64,000 bases of DNA, taken from positions 62,001 through 126,000 of the forward strand of contig NZ_JACMSF010000004.1 of assembly GCF_014257025.1 (NCBI RefSeq), in the 5' to 3' direction. The translations under genes and the position numbers were made by a program. Shown one piece after another: positions 24,910-36,858 of this stretch. Under the pieces are notes generated by a model. It did not search any database. It saw only the letters and a list, made by a program, of their open reading frames with translations, and had not been told where the DNA came from. The stretch comes from Streptomyces cupreus. Its GTDB lineage: Bacteria; Actinomycetota; Actinomycetes; Streptomycetales; Streptomycetaceae. Position 1 is the first letter of the stretch; each line of letters opens with the position of its first letter.

Positions 24910-27900
24910 ATGACCCACACCCCCCAGCGCGAACCCATATCGGGCGCCAGACGCGCGGCCCGGACAGCCGTGGCCGCGGGGCTCGTGGCCGCGCTCTCCG
25001 CTGCCGGGCCGATACCCATGGCCTTCGCCGAGGACGCCCCGGCCGCGGCCGACCCGGCCGTCAAGTCCGCGCACGACAAGCTCGGTTCGGACGACGCGGA
25101 CCTGCTCGCCGACGCCAAGGCGGCCGGCGACAAGAACGTCACGATGATGATCGCCACCGCCCCCGGAAAGACCGAGCAGGTCGCCGAGGAGCTGGACGCG
25201 GTCAAGGGCGGCTCCGTGGGCCGCACCTACGACAAGCTGGGCTACGTCCGCGCCACCGTCCCGACGGGCCGGGCGGACGCGGCCATCGCCGCCGCGGCGA
25301 AGCTGTCCTCCGTGCACGGCATCGACCTGCGCGAGGAGATCCCGCTGGAGGACCCGGCCGTCGACACCGCGAAGTCGGCGTCGACCGCGGCCGCCTATCC
25401 GGCCCCCGGCAAGAACACTCCCGCCGAGAACCCGTACAACCCCTCCTTCGAGACCGGTGCGGTCGACTTCGTCGACGACCACCCGAAGGCGGACGGCCGC
25501 GGGATCACCATCGGTGTCCTGGACTCGGGTGTGGACCTCTCCCACCCGGCGCTCCAGAAGACCACCACCGGTGAGCGCAAGATCGTCGACTGGGTCACCT
25601 CGACCGACCCGATCATCGACTCCGACGCCACCTGGCGCCCGATGGTGACCAACGTCTCCGGGCCCAGCTTCACCTTCTCCGGCCGCACCTGGACGGCACC
25701 CGCCGGGTCGTACCAGGTCAACCTGTTCCGTGAGTCGGTGACCGCGGGCGGCGACGCCAAGGGCGACGCGAACCGGGACGGGGACACCACCGACGTCTGG
25801 GGCGTGCTGTACGACGCCGCGGCCGGCACGGTCCGGGTCGACCTGAACAACAACTTCGACTTCGGTGACGACACCCCGATGAAGCCGTACAAGGACGGCT
25901 TCCGGATCGGCTGGTTCGGCACCGACAACCCGGACACCGACGTCGCCGAGCGCCAGCCGTTCGTCGTGGAGATCCGCAAGGACGTCCCGATGGACCCCTA
26001 CGGCGGTGACTGGGTCGGCCAGAAGCGCGACTTCGTCAACATCGGCGTCATCGAGTCCGAGCACGGCACGCACGTCGCCGGCATCACCTCCGCCAACGGC
26101 CTGTTCGGCGGCGAGATGAACGGCGCCGCGCCCGGCGCGAAGGTCGTCTCCTCGCGCGCCTGCACCTGGACCGGCGGCTGCACCAACGTCGCGCTGACCG
26201 AGGGCATGATCGACCTCGTCGTCAACCGCGGTGTCGACATCGTCAACATGTCCATCGGCGGTCTGCCCGCGCTCAACGACGGCAACAACGCGCGCGCCGA
26301 GCTCTACACCCGTCTGATCGACACCTACGGCGTCCAGCTGGTGATCTCCGCGGGCAACTCGGGCCCCGGCGCCAACACCATCGGCGACCCGGCCCTGGCC
26401 GACAAGGTCATCTCGGTCGGCGCGTCCGTCTCCAAGGAGACCTGGGCTTCCAACTACGGCTCCCTGGTGCAGAAGTCGTACGCGCTGATGCCGTTCTCCT
26501 CCCGCGGCCCGCGCGAGGACGGCGGCTTCACCCCGACGCTCGTGGCGCCGGGTGCCTCCGTCAACACCATCCAGACCTGGCTGCCGGGCGCCCCGGTCGC
26601 CGAGGCGGGCTACTCGCTGCCGGCCGGCTACGGCATGCTCCAGGGCACCTCGATGGCCTCCCCGCAGGCCGCCGGCGCCTCGGCGCTGCTGCTGAGCGCG
26701 GCCAAGCAGAAGGGCATCGCGCTCACCCCGGCCAAACTGCGCACCGCGCTCACCTCGACCGCCGACCACATCAGCGGGGTCCAGGCGTACGAGGAAGGCG
26801 CGGGCCTGATCAACATCGAGGACGCCTGGGACGCCATCAAGGACGGCGCCACCGCGCACACCTACTCGGTGACGGCGCCGGTCGACACCGCGATCGACCA
26901 GTTCCTGAAGACCCCGGGCTTCGGCACCGGTCTGTACGACCGTGAGGGCGGTCTGAAGGCCGGCCAGAAGAAGACGTACGAGATCACCCTGACCCGTACG
27001 TCCGGCGCCGACCGTGCGATCCGGCACGAGCTGCACTTCGAGAACAACGCCGGTGACACCTTCCGGATCGTCGGCTCCGACGAGGTGAGCCTGCCGCTGA
27101 ACCAGCCGGTCACCGTCAAGGTGCAGGCCGCGCCGAGGTCCGCCGGGCTGAAGAGCGCGATCCTGGAGGTCGACGACCCGCGCACCGAGGGCATCGACAA
27201 GCAGGTCATGTCGACGGTCGTGGTCTCCGCGCCGCTGAAGTACACCTACTCCGCGTCCGGCACGGTGCAGCGCAACAGCACCAAGCACTACTTCGTGACC
27301 GTGCCCGAGGGCGCCAAGTCGCTGGAGGTCGCGATCGGCGGTCTGAAGGACAAGAGCCAGACCCGCTTCATCGCCATTCACCCCTACGGCGTCCCGGCGG
27401 ACACCACGTCCACGCCGAACTGCTACAACAACTACCTCGACGGCAACGGCTGCCGCCCGGACGTGCGTTCGTACGCCGACCCGCAGCCCGGCGTCTGGGA
27501 GATCGAGGTCGAGTCGCGCCGTACGTCGCCGCTGCTCGACAACCCCTACAAGCTGGACGTCACCGTGCTCGGCGCGGCCTTCGACCCGGAGACCGTGACC
27601 GTGCCGGAGGCCAAGGTGGGCACCCCGGTCGAGGCCTCCTGGAAGGTGACGAACAAGCTCGCCGCCATCGACGGCAAGCTCGCGGGCGGCCCGCTCGGCT
27701 CGTCCAAGACGGCCCGGCCGACCATCGCCGACCACGAGACGCACACCACCACGGTCGCGGTGCCCGAGGGCGCCACGTCCCTGGACGTCGCCATCGGCAA
27801 TGTCTCGGACACCGCCGCCGACCTGGACCTCACGGTCTACGACAAGGACGGCAACCAGGTCGCCCAGGACGCCGACGGCGACTCGGAGGAGTCGATCTCC

Positions 27901-28200
27901 CTGGCGAAGCCGGCCGCCGGCACCTACACGATCGAGGTCGTGGGCTACTCGGTGCCGTCCGGCTCCACCGCCTACGACTACCTCGACGTGTTCTTCTCCG
28001 CCGCGCTCGGCTCGGTCACCGTCGACGAGTCGACGCCTGTCAAGCTCGGCACGGGCGACTCCGCCACCGTCTCGGCGAGCGTCACCGCCGCGGCGGCCGC
28101 GCCGGAGGGCCGTGAGTTCTTCGGCCAGGTCCAGCTGCTGAACGCGCGCGGCACGGTCGCGGGCGCCGGCAGCGTGAAGATCGAGAAGGTCACGCCGTAG
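24910..28200 (+). CDS. large secreted subtilisin-like serine protease (S8)
   Basis: About 1,096 residues. ATG 24910 is preferred over ATG 24904 because AAGGG ends six bases before it. The order is: signal peptide (ending near AFA-ED), inhibitor-type propeptide (about 60-140), then the S8 domain with Asp205 in VLDSGVD, His385 in HGTHVAG and Ser581 in GTSMASP. About 180 residues separate Asp and His, far more than in subtilisin; this insert includes GDANRDGDTTDVWG and a beta-rich module. The C-terminal third contains two related PPC-like domains (VPEGAKSLEVAIGG and VPEGATSLDVAIGN). Likely an extracellular peptidase processed on export. It is monocistronic with a terminator at 28218-28245. Confidence 0.92.
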   Translation: MTHTPQREPISGARRAARTAVAAGLVAALSAAGPIPMAFAEDAPAAADPAVKSAHDKLGSDDADLLADAKAAGDKNVTMMIATAPGKTEQVAEELDAVKGGSVGRTYDKLGYVRATVPTGRADAAIAAAAKLSSVHGIDLREEIPLEDPAVDTAKSASTAAAYPAPGKNTPAENPYNPSFETGAVDFVDDHPKADGRGITIGVLDSGVDLSHPALQKTTTGERKIVDWVTSTDPIIDSDATWRPMVTNVSGPSFTFSGRTWTAPAGSYQVNLFRESVTAGGDAKGDANRDGDTTDVWGVLYDAAAGTVRVDLNNNFDFGDDTPMKPYKDGFRIGWFGTDNPDTDVAERQPFVVEIRKDVPMDPYGGDWVGQKRDFVNIGVIESEHGTHVAGITSANGLFGGEMNGAAPGAKVVSSRACTWTGGCTNVALTEGMIDLVVNRGVDIVNMSIGGLPALNDGNNARAELYTRLIDTYGVQLVISAGNSGPGANTIGDPALADKVISVGASVSKETWASNYGSLVQKSYALMPFSSRGPREDGGFTPTLVAPGASVNTIQTWLPGAPVAEAGYSLPAGYGMLQGTSMASPQAAGASALLLSAAKQKGIALTPAKLRTALTSTADHISGVQAYEEGAGLINIEDAWDAIKDGATAHTYSVTAPVDTAIDQFLKTPGFGTGLYDREGGLKAGQKKTYEITLTRTSGADRAIRHELHFENNAGDTFRIVGSDEVSLPLNQPVTVKVQAAPRSAGLKSAILEVDDPRTEGIDKQVMSTVVVSAPLKYTYSASGTVQRNSTKHYFVTVPEGAKSLEVAIGGLKDKSQTRFIAIHPYGVPADTTSTPNCYNNYLDGNGCRPDVRSYADPQPGVWEIEVESRRTSPLLDNPYKLDVTVLGAAFDPETVTVPEAKVGTPVEASWKVTNKLAAIDGKLAGGPLGSSKTARPTIADHETHTTTVAVPEGATSLDVAIGNVSDTAADLDLTVYDKDGNQVAQDADGDSEESISLAKPAAGTYTIEVVGYSVPSGSTAYDYLDVFFSAALGSVTVDESTPVKLGTGDSATVSASVTAAAAAPEGREFFGQVQLLNARGTVAGAGSVKIEKVTP

Positions 28201-28217
28201 TTCTACGGCTGTACAGG

Positions 28218-28249
28218 GGGCGGGCGTCCGTAAGGGCGCCCGCCCTTTC
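28218..28249. terminator. bidirectional terminator
   Basis: GGGCGGGCG and CGCCCGCCC form a perfect 9-bp stem with a ten-base loop, followed by TTTCT; placed between the convergent protease and anti-sigma genes. Confidence 0.8.
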
Positions 28250-29155
28250 TCATCCGCAGTTCAGGCTGCGGGACTCGGGCAGGGAGCCGTTGATCCGGTT
28301 CCGTTCCTGGGCGACCGCCGTCTCACCGATGACCCACATGTCCGGCGAGGCACCCTTCTCCGGGACCCCGAACAGGACGTGGTCGCCCGCGCGCAGGCCG
28401 GGAGCGGTGTTCTTGTCGATCACGTAGCCGAGGTCGTCGCCCTTCTTCGGCCCTGGCTTCTCGGGCTTGTAGACATGGCTCAGGTCCACGCTCACGCGGA
28501 CCAGCTCCGGGTCGGCGGCGACCGGTTCGGCGGAGCTGACCTCGCCCTCGGCGACCAGGTACGCGCAGGCGAGGTAACGGGGACTGCCGAAGAGGACGCC
28601 GCCCGCGGAGTCGGACTGCGCCTTCTCGGCGGAGCCCGAGGCCGAATCGGCGCTGCCCGAGCCCATGTCGGACTGCGCCACCAGCCAGCCGAACCCCACC
28701 ATCACGGTCGCCGCGGCGGCCGCCGCGAGGGAGCCGAGGGCGAGCCGAAAGGCACGGCGCCTCACCGGCCTTAGAGCCTGTGTCACATCCCCGGCCGGAT
28801 CAGCGCGCGGCGTCTGGTGCGTGCGATCGCAAGGCGCCGGAGCGCCCTCGTGGCGGAGCCACGTGGGTGGTTCGGCAACGCGGCTGCGGGTCCCCCCTCT
28901 GGGGGAGTGCGTGCCAGACGTCGCGCGCCCGGCCGGGGATGTGACACAGGCTCTTACGGGAACAGGGGCCGGGGCGGGCTTCGGTGGGTCCCCTCCCAGT
29001 GTGCGGCCGATGATGTCCAACTGCGCGCGCAGTGCGGCGATGTCGGCGCTCGCGGAGCGGTGTTCGGCGAGGTAGGCGTCGTCCGCCCCGTCGGGCAGGG
29101 GTTCGTCGGTGATCGCGGCCATCAGGGCGTCGATGCCGTCGTGTTCGGCGGTCAC
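28250..29155 (-). CDS. membrane anti-sigma-like protein with in-frame MITE insertion
   Basis: A 301-residue protein starting with GTG 29155, one base after the sigma-factor stop. The N-terminal part (MTAEHDGIDALMAAITDEPL ... DIAALRAQLDIIGRTL, residues 1-65) is a likely cytoplasmic sigma-binding region; a membrane helix lies near 133-156, and a 140-residue extracellular domain follows. No H-x3-C-x2-C zinc motif is present. Residues about 68-127, with WLRHEGAPAPCDRTHQTPR, come entirely from a 180-bp MITE (28774-28953) inserted in frame. Whether the anti-sigma still works is uncertain: the insert separates the cytoplasmic region from the membrane helix, perhaps only lengthening a linker. Confidence 0.75.
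   Translation of the reverse strand: MTAEHDGIDALMAAITDEPLPDGADDAYLAEHRSASADIAALRAQLDIIGRTLGGDPPKPAPAPVPVRACVTSPAGRATSGTHSPRGGTRSRVAEPPTWLRHEGAPAPCDRTHQTPRADPAGDVTQALRPVRRRAFRLALGSLAAAAAATVMVGFGWLVAQSDMGSGSADSASGSAEKAQSDSAGGVLFGSPRYLACAYLVAEGEVSSAEPVAADPELVRVSVDLSHVYKPEKPGPKKGDDLGYVIDKNTAPGLRAGDHVLFGVPEKGASPDMWVIGETAVAQERNRINGSLPESRSLNCG
28774..28953. mobile_element. MITE, copy 1 (180 bp, TTA target duplication)
   Basis: Terminal inverted repeats of about 25 bp are perfect: the left end begins GAGCCTGTGTCACATCCCCG and the right end is its exact complement. TTA directly flanks both sides. It encodes no transposase. A second copy is at 42708-42869. This one carries 18 extra bases that include a GGGTCCCCCC/GGGGGAG mini-palindrome. 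Length 180 plus 3 duplicated bases keeps the host gene in frame. Confidence 0.88.
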
Positions 29156-29156
29156 G

Positions 29157-29702
29157 TCACACCACCTCGTCCTCGTGCAGGCGGGCGCGCAGGGCGCGTA
29201 CCGCCGTGTGCAGCCTGCTCTTGACCGTGCCCTCGGGGATGGCGAGTTGCTCGGCGATGTCCCGCACGGGCAGGTCTGCGTAGAAGCGCAGGACGACCAC
29301 CTGGCGCTGGGCGTCGGGCAGTTCGTCCAGGCCCTGGGCGACGGCGAGGGAGAGCAGGCTGGTGTCCTCGCCGGAGGGGAGCTCCGACTGGCGCAGGGCG
29401 GCGAGGCGTTCGCCGAGCCGCTCCTGGCGGCGCTTGGCCCGGTGCCAGTCCATGGCGAGGTTGGAGGCGACGACCGCCGCCCACGCCGAGACGTCCCGCG
29501 GGGCCTCCTGTCCGTTCGCGGCCCGCTCCAACAGCCGCAGACGGACCTGCTGCACCCCGTCCGGCAGGTCCGTCTGCGGCACCCCGCCGAGCGCGAGCAC
29601 CGCCCGCACCCTGCGCTCCTGCGCCGCGTCCAGGGGATCGTCCGGTACGTCCAGTACCGAGTCCCCCTGGCCGCGACGGGCCTTTCTGCGCAGCACAGCC
29701 AC
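29157..29702 (-). CDS. ECF RNA polymerase sigma factor
   Basis: A 181-residue ECF sigma factor with a GTG start at 29702. Region 2 is visible as DGVQQVRLRLLERA ... VSAWAAVVASNLAMDWHRAK, and region 4 as LPDAQRQVVVLRFYADLPVR, IAEQLAIPEGTVKSRLHTAV, the helix-turn-helix that reads the -35 element. It is co-transcribed with the membrane anti-sigma-like gene, one base apart. A GAAC-N17-CGTC promoter lies just upstream, consistent with autoregulation. Confidence 0.9.
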   Translation of the reverse strand: MAVLRRKARRGQGDSVLDVPDDPLDAAQERRVRAVLALGGVPQTDLPDGVQQVRLRLLERAANGQEAPRDVSAWAAVVASNLAMDWHRAKRRQERLGERLAALRQSELPSGEDTSLLSLAVAQGLDELPDAQRQVVVLRFYADLPVRDIAEQLAIPEGTVKSRLHTAVRALRARLHEDEVV

Positions 29703-29728
29703 CCCTCCCCTCGCCGCGTTTCCCCTAT

Positions 29729-29753
29729 GACGCCACTCGGGGCGGAAACGTTC
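29729..29753 (-). promoter_or_regulatory. ECF-type promoter of sigma operon
   Basis: Reading the minus strand, GAAC (29753-29750) and CGTC (29732-29729) are separated by 17 bases, the classical ECF/SigE-like -35 and -10 arrangement, about 27 bases from the GTG. Confidence 0.55.
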
Positions 29754-29820
29754 GGCCCGACTTCCGGAATCTTCTATTCGATCTTTCCTTCACACCTTCT
29801 CCACTGTCAGCATGTGCCCC

Positions 29821-32976
<3,156 letters not shown>

Positions 32977-33120
32977 CGCCGGTCACGGTCACAGGGGCGG
33001 TCACCACGGGCTGGTGGCCGCCCTTGCGCACGTCCTGAGGGTATTCGGCCGAACCGTCGGAGACAGTTCGTGGAAGGATGACCGAACCGCCGGACCTACA
33101 CATAACGAGGAGATGACCGC

Positions 33121-35724
33121 GTGCCTGGCACAAACCTGACTCGCGAAGAGGCTCAGCAGCGGGCTCAGCTGCTCACCGTCGAGTCCTACGAGATCGATCT
33201 CGACCTCTCCGGCGCGCAGGAGGGCGGTACCTACCGGTCCGTTACGACGGTGCGCTTCGACGCCGCTCGGACCGGCGCGGAGTCCTTCATCGACCTGGTG
33301 GCCCCGACGGTCCACGAGGTGACGCTCAACGGCGACGCGCTCGACCCGGACGAGGTCTTCAAGGACTCCCGGATCGCGCTGCGCGAGCTGCTGGAGGGCC
33401 GTAACGTCCTGCGGGTCGTCGCGGACTGCGCGTACACCAACACCGGCGAGGGCCTGCACCGGTTCGTCGACCCCGTCGACAACCAGGCCTACCTGTACAC
33501 CCAGTTCGAGGTGCCGGATGCCCGCCGGGTCTTCGCCTCCTTCGAGCAGCCGGATCTGAAGGCCACCTTCCAGTTCACCGTGAAGGCGCCGTCCGGCTGG
33601 ACCGTCGTCTCCAACTCGCCCACGCCCGAGCCCAAGGACGACATCTGGGTCTTCGAGGCGACCCCGCGGATCTCCAGCTACATCACCGCGCTGATCGTCG
33701 GCCCGTACCACTCCGTGCACAGCGTGTACGAGAAGGACGGCCAGTCCGTTCCGCTCGGCATCTACTGCCGCCCCTCACTCGCCGAGTTCCTCGACTCGGA
33801 CGCGATCTTCGAGGTCACCCGGCAGGGCTTCGACTGGTTCCAGGAGAAGTTCGACTACGACTACCCGTTCAAGAAGTACGACCAGCTCTTCGTGCCGGAG
33901 TTCAACGCGGGCGCGATGGAGAACGCGGGCGCGGTGACCATCCGCGACCAGTACGTCTTCCGCTCCAAGGTGACGGACGCGGCGTACGAGATGCGCGCCG
34001 AGACGATCCTGCACGAGCTGGCCCACATGTGGTTCGGCGACCTGGTCACCATGGAGTGGTGGAACGACCTGTGGCTGAACGAGTCGTTCGCCACCTACAC
34101 CTCCATCGCCTGCCAGGCGTACGCGCCCGAGTCGCGCTGGCCGCACGCCTGGACGACGTTCGCCAACTCCATGAAGACATGGGCGTACCGCCAGGACCAG
34201 CTGCCCTCCACGCACCCGATCATGGCCGAGATCCGCGACCTGGACGACGTCCTGGTCAACTTCGACGGCATCACCTACGCCAAGGGCGCCTCGGTCCTGA
34301 AGCAGCTGGTCGCGTACGTCGGCAGGGACGAGTTCTTCCGGGGCGTGCAGGCGTACTTCAAGGCGCACGCGTACGGCAACACGCGGCTGAGCGATCTGCT
34401 GGGCGCGCTGGAGGAGACCTCGGGCCGTGATCTGAAGGCCTGGTCGAAGGCGTGGCTGGAGACGGCGGGCATCAACGTCCTGCGTCCCGAGATCGAGACG
34501 GACGCGCAGGGTCTGATCACCTCCTTCGCCATCCGCCAGGAGGCGCCCGCGCTCCCGGCAGGCGCCAAGGGCGAGCCGACGCTGCGCCCGCACCGGATCG
34601 CGGTCGGCCTGTACGAGCGCGACGAGGAGACCGGCAAGCTGGTGCGCGACGTGGGGGTCCCCCCGGCCGAAGGCTGGGGGAGGGTCGAACTGGACGTGGA
34701 CGGCGAGCTGACGGCCGTACCGCAGCTGGTGGGCCGCCGCCGTCCGGCGGTCGTGCTCCTCAACGACGACGACCTGTCCTACGCCAAGGTCCGCCTGGAC
34801 GAGCAGTCGCTGGCCTATGTCACCGAGCACCTGGGCGACTTCGAGTCCTCCCTGCCCCGTGCCCTGTGCTGGGCGTCGGCGTGGGACATGACGCGGGACG
34901 CCGAACTGGCCACCCGCGACTACCTCTCCCTCGTCCTCTCCGGCATCGGCAAGGAGTCGGACATCGGCGTCGTGCAGTCGCTGCACCGTCAGGTGAAGCT
35001 GGCGATCGAGCTGTACGCCGACCCGGCCGGGCGTGAGGCCCTGCTGACCCGTTGGACCGACGCCACGCTCGCCCACCTGCGGGCGGCCGAGGCGGGCGGC
35101 GACCACCAGCTCGCGTGGGCGCGCGCCTTCGCGGCCACGGCCCGCACGCCGGAGCAGCTGGACCTGCTCGAGGGCCTGCTGGACGGCTCGCAGTCCATCG
35201 AGGGCCTTGCCGTCGACACCGAGCTGCGCTGGGCGTTCGTCCAGCGTCTGGCCGCGGTCGGCCGCTTCGAGGAGACGGAGATCGCGGGCGAGTACGAGCG
35301 GGACAAGACGGCGGCCGGCGAGCGTCACGCGGCCACGGCCCGCGCGGCCCGCCCGACTCCGGAGGCGAAGGCGGAGGCCTGGTCCTCGGTCATCGACTCG
35401 GACAAGCTCCCGAACGCGGTCCAGGAGGCGGTGATCACCGGCTTCGTCCAGACGGACCAGCGCGAACTGCTGGCGCCGTACACGGACAAGTACTTCGAGG
35501 TCCTGAAGGCCATCTGGGACACCCGCTCCCATGAAATCGCCCAGCAGATCGTGACGGGCCTGTACCCGACGATTCAGGTCTCGGACGAAACCCTGACCAA
35601 GACGGACACCTGGCTGACCTCCGCGGATCCGACGGCGGCCCTTCGCCGCCTGGTCTCGGAGTCGAGGGCAGGAGTGGAACGAGCCCTGAAGGCCCAGGCC
35701 GCGGACGCGGCGGCGGCCGAGTAA
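33121..35724 (+). CDS. pepN: aminopeptidase N (M1 family), second paralogue, with palindromic insert
   Basis: An 867-residue M1 aminopeptidase starting at GTG 33121 with GAGGAG about nine bases upstream. GAMEN is at 264-268, HELAH at 298-302 and the third zinc ligand at Glu321 (NESF). It is collinear with the enzyme at 16822-19398 apart from small gaps. Residues 511-521 (VGVPPAEGWGR) come from a short palindromic insert in frame, absent from the paralogue, in a loop between the catalytic and C-terminal domains. A strong terminator follows at 35744-35774. Confidence 0.94.
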   Translation: MPGTNLTREEAQQRAQLLTVESYEIDLDLSGAQEGGTYRSVTTVRFDAARTGAESFIDLVAPTVHEVTLNGDALDPDEVFKDSRIALRELLEGRNVLRVVADCAYTNTGEGLHRFVDPVDNQAYLYTQFEVPDARRVFASFEQPDLKATFQFTVKAPSGWTVVSNSPTPEPKDDIWVFEATPRISSYITALIVGPYHSVHSVYEKDGQSVPLGIYCRPSLAEFLDSDAIFEVTRQGFDWFQEKFDYDYPFKKYDQLFVPEFNAGAMENAGAVTIRDQYVFRSKVTDAAYEMRAETILHELAHMWFGDLVTMEWWNDLWLNESFATYTSIACQAYAPESRWPHAWTTFANSMKTWAYRQDQLPSTHPIMAEIRDLDDVLVNFDGITYAKGASVLKQLVAYVGRDEFFRGVQAYFKAHAYGNTRLSDLLGALEETSGRDLKAWSKAWLETAGINVLRPEIETDAQGLITSFAIRQEAPALPAGAKGEPTLRPHRIAVGLYERDEETGKLVRDVGVPPAEGWGRVELDVDGELTAVPQLVGRRRPAVVLLNDDDLSYAKVRLDEQSLAYVTEHLGDFESSLPRALCWASAWDMTRDAELATRDYLSLVLSGIGKESDIGVVQSLHRQVKLAIELYADPAGREALLTRWTDATLAHLRAAEAGGDHQLAWARAFAATARTPEQLDLLEGLLDGSQSIEGLAVDTELRWAFVQRLAAVGRFEETEIAGEYERDKTAAGERHAATARAARPTPEAKAEAWSSVIDSDKLPNAVQEAVITGFVQTDQRELLAPYTDKYFEVLKAIWDTRSHEIAQQIVTGLYPTIQVSDETLTKTDTWLTSADPTAALRRLVSESRAGVERALKAQAADAAAAE
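34651..34684. repeat. short palindromic insert, copy C (in frame)
   Basis: GTGGGGGTCCCCCCGG ... GGCTGGGGGAGGG, about 33 nt, within the second pepN. Same overall design as copies at 9924 and 23351, with a CCCCCC arm in place of ACCTCCC. Confidence 0.7.
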
Positions 35725-35743
35725 TCACTGACACGGCAGAGAC

Positions 35744-35774
35744 GGGGCGCCCGGCACAACACCGGGCGCCCCTT
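35744..35774 (+). terminator. terminator of second pepN
   Basis: GGGGCGCCCGG and CCGGGCGCCCC form a perfect 11-bp stem with a seven-base loop, followed by TT. Confidence 0.88.
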
Positions 35775-35806
35775 GCCAGTTCGGCATCCGCGCAGCCGCT
35801 GTGGAT

Positions 35807-36754
35807 CTACCGTCGCAGCGCGGGACCCGTCACGTCCTTCGAATCTTTTCGAGCATTCTTTTCAGCAGAGCTGAACGATCGCACGACCCCACCGCTCCCG
35901 CTCGGCACCAGCTGCCCGGCGACCGTCGCGCCCAGCGCCAGCACCATGCCCGCCACCTGCACCGGAGTCAGCGACTCCGCCAGCGCGGCCCAGCCGACGA
36001 CCGCCGCCGTGAGCGGGGAGAGCGGGATCAGGAAGGTGACCTGGGTCGCCGTGAGGCGGCCGATGCCGCGGAACCAGAGCCAGTACGCGACCGCGGTACC
36101 GGCGAGGGCGAGGTACAGGTATCCGCCGATCGCGCGAGCGTCCAGGGCGGGTGGCGTGCCCTCGGCCAGGAAGGCGACCGGGGCGATCAGGAGGCCTCCG
36201 ACGGTCAGTTGCCAGCCGGCCAGCGCGGTCGGGCCCGCACCCTCGGGGCGGCCCCACTTCTTGGTCAGCACGGTTCCGGTGGACATCGACGCGGCGGAGG
36301 CGAAGGCGGCGAGGACGCCCAGCGCGTCCAGCGAACCGACCGCCTTCAGTACGACCAGGCTGACACCGAAGGCCGCGACCGCGCCGGTGAGCAGTGCGCG
36401 TGCCGTCGGCCGCTGGCTCAGCAGCAGGGCCGAGAGGCCGACCACGAAGAGCGGCCCGATCGAACCGACCACCGCCGCCAGACCTCCGGGCAGCCGGTAC
36501 GCGGCCAGGAACAGCAGCGGGAAGAAGGCGCCGATGTTGAGCGCGCCGAGCACGGCCGACCTCCACCACCAGGCGCCGCGCGGCAATACCCGGGCCAGCG
36601 CGAGGAGCAGCAGGCCGGCGGGGAGGGCGCGCATCAGACCGGTGAAGAGGGGGCGGTCCGGCGGGAGGAACTCGGTGGTGACGTAGTAGGTGGTGCCCCA
36701 GGAGATCGGTGCCAGGGCGGTGAGGGCTATGAGCGCGGGGCGGCTGGTGGCCAT
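35807..36754 (-). CDS. EamA/DMT-family transporter
   Basis: A 315-residue, ten-helix drug/metabolite transporter starting at ATG 36754 (MATSRPALIALTALAPISWG). The two EamA repeats are clear, the second ending in LTPVQVAGMVLALGATVAGQ. A charged C-terminal tail (SSAEKNARKDSKD) is cytoplasmic. It is divergent from a MarR gene with a perfect palindrome between, so it is likely an exporter of a toxic or signalling compound sensed by that regulator. Confidence 0.9.
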   Translation of the reverse strand: MATSRPALIALTALAPISWGTTYYVTTEFLPPDRPLFTGLMRALPAGLLLLALARVLPRGAWWWRSAVLGALNIGAFFPLLFLAAYRLPGGLAAVVGSIGPLFVVGLSALLLSQRPTARALLTGAVAAFGVSLVVLKAVGSLDALGVLAAFASAASMSTGTVLTKKWGRPEGAGPTALAGWQLTVGGLLIAPVAFLAEGTPPALDARAIGGYLYLALAGTAVAYWLWFRGIGRLTATQVTFLIPLSPLTAAVVGWAALAESLTPVQVAGMVLALGATVAGQLVPSGSGGVVRSFSSAEKNARKDSKDVTGPALRR

Positions 36755-36781
36755 GGGACGCACCCTTCGATAGGTCGATAG

Positions 36782-36807
36782 AAAGTAGCTTACTCGTAAG
36801 CTACTTT
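36782..36807. promoter_or_regulatory. MarR operator
   Basis: AAAGTAGCTTAC and its exact reverse complement are separated by two bases, a 26-bp perfect palindrome between the divergent EamA and MarR genes. AT-rich in a GC-rich region. Confidence 0.85.
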
Positions 36808-36858
36808 TCTGCAAGCCACTTTCTTGCGGCCGACCCTCCGAGACCGGATACTCGGCGC

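Noticed and set aside
24895..27744. 949-residue minus-strand frame opposite the subtilase
   Set aside because: Antisense shadow of a strongly coding gene with all catalytic motifs.
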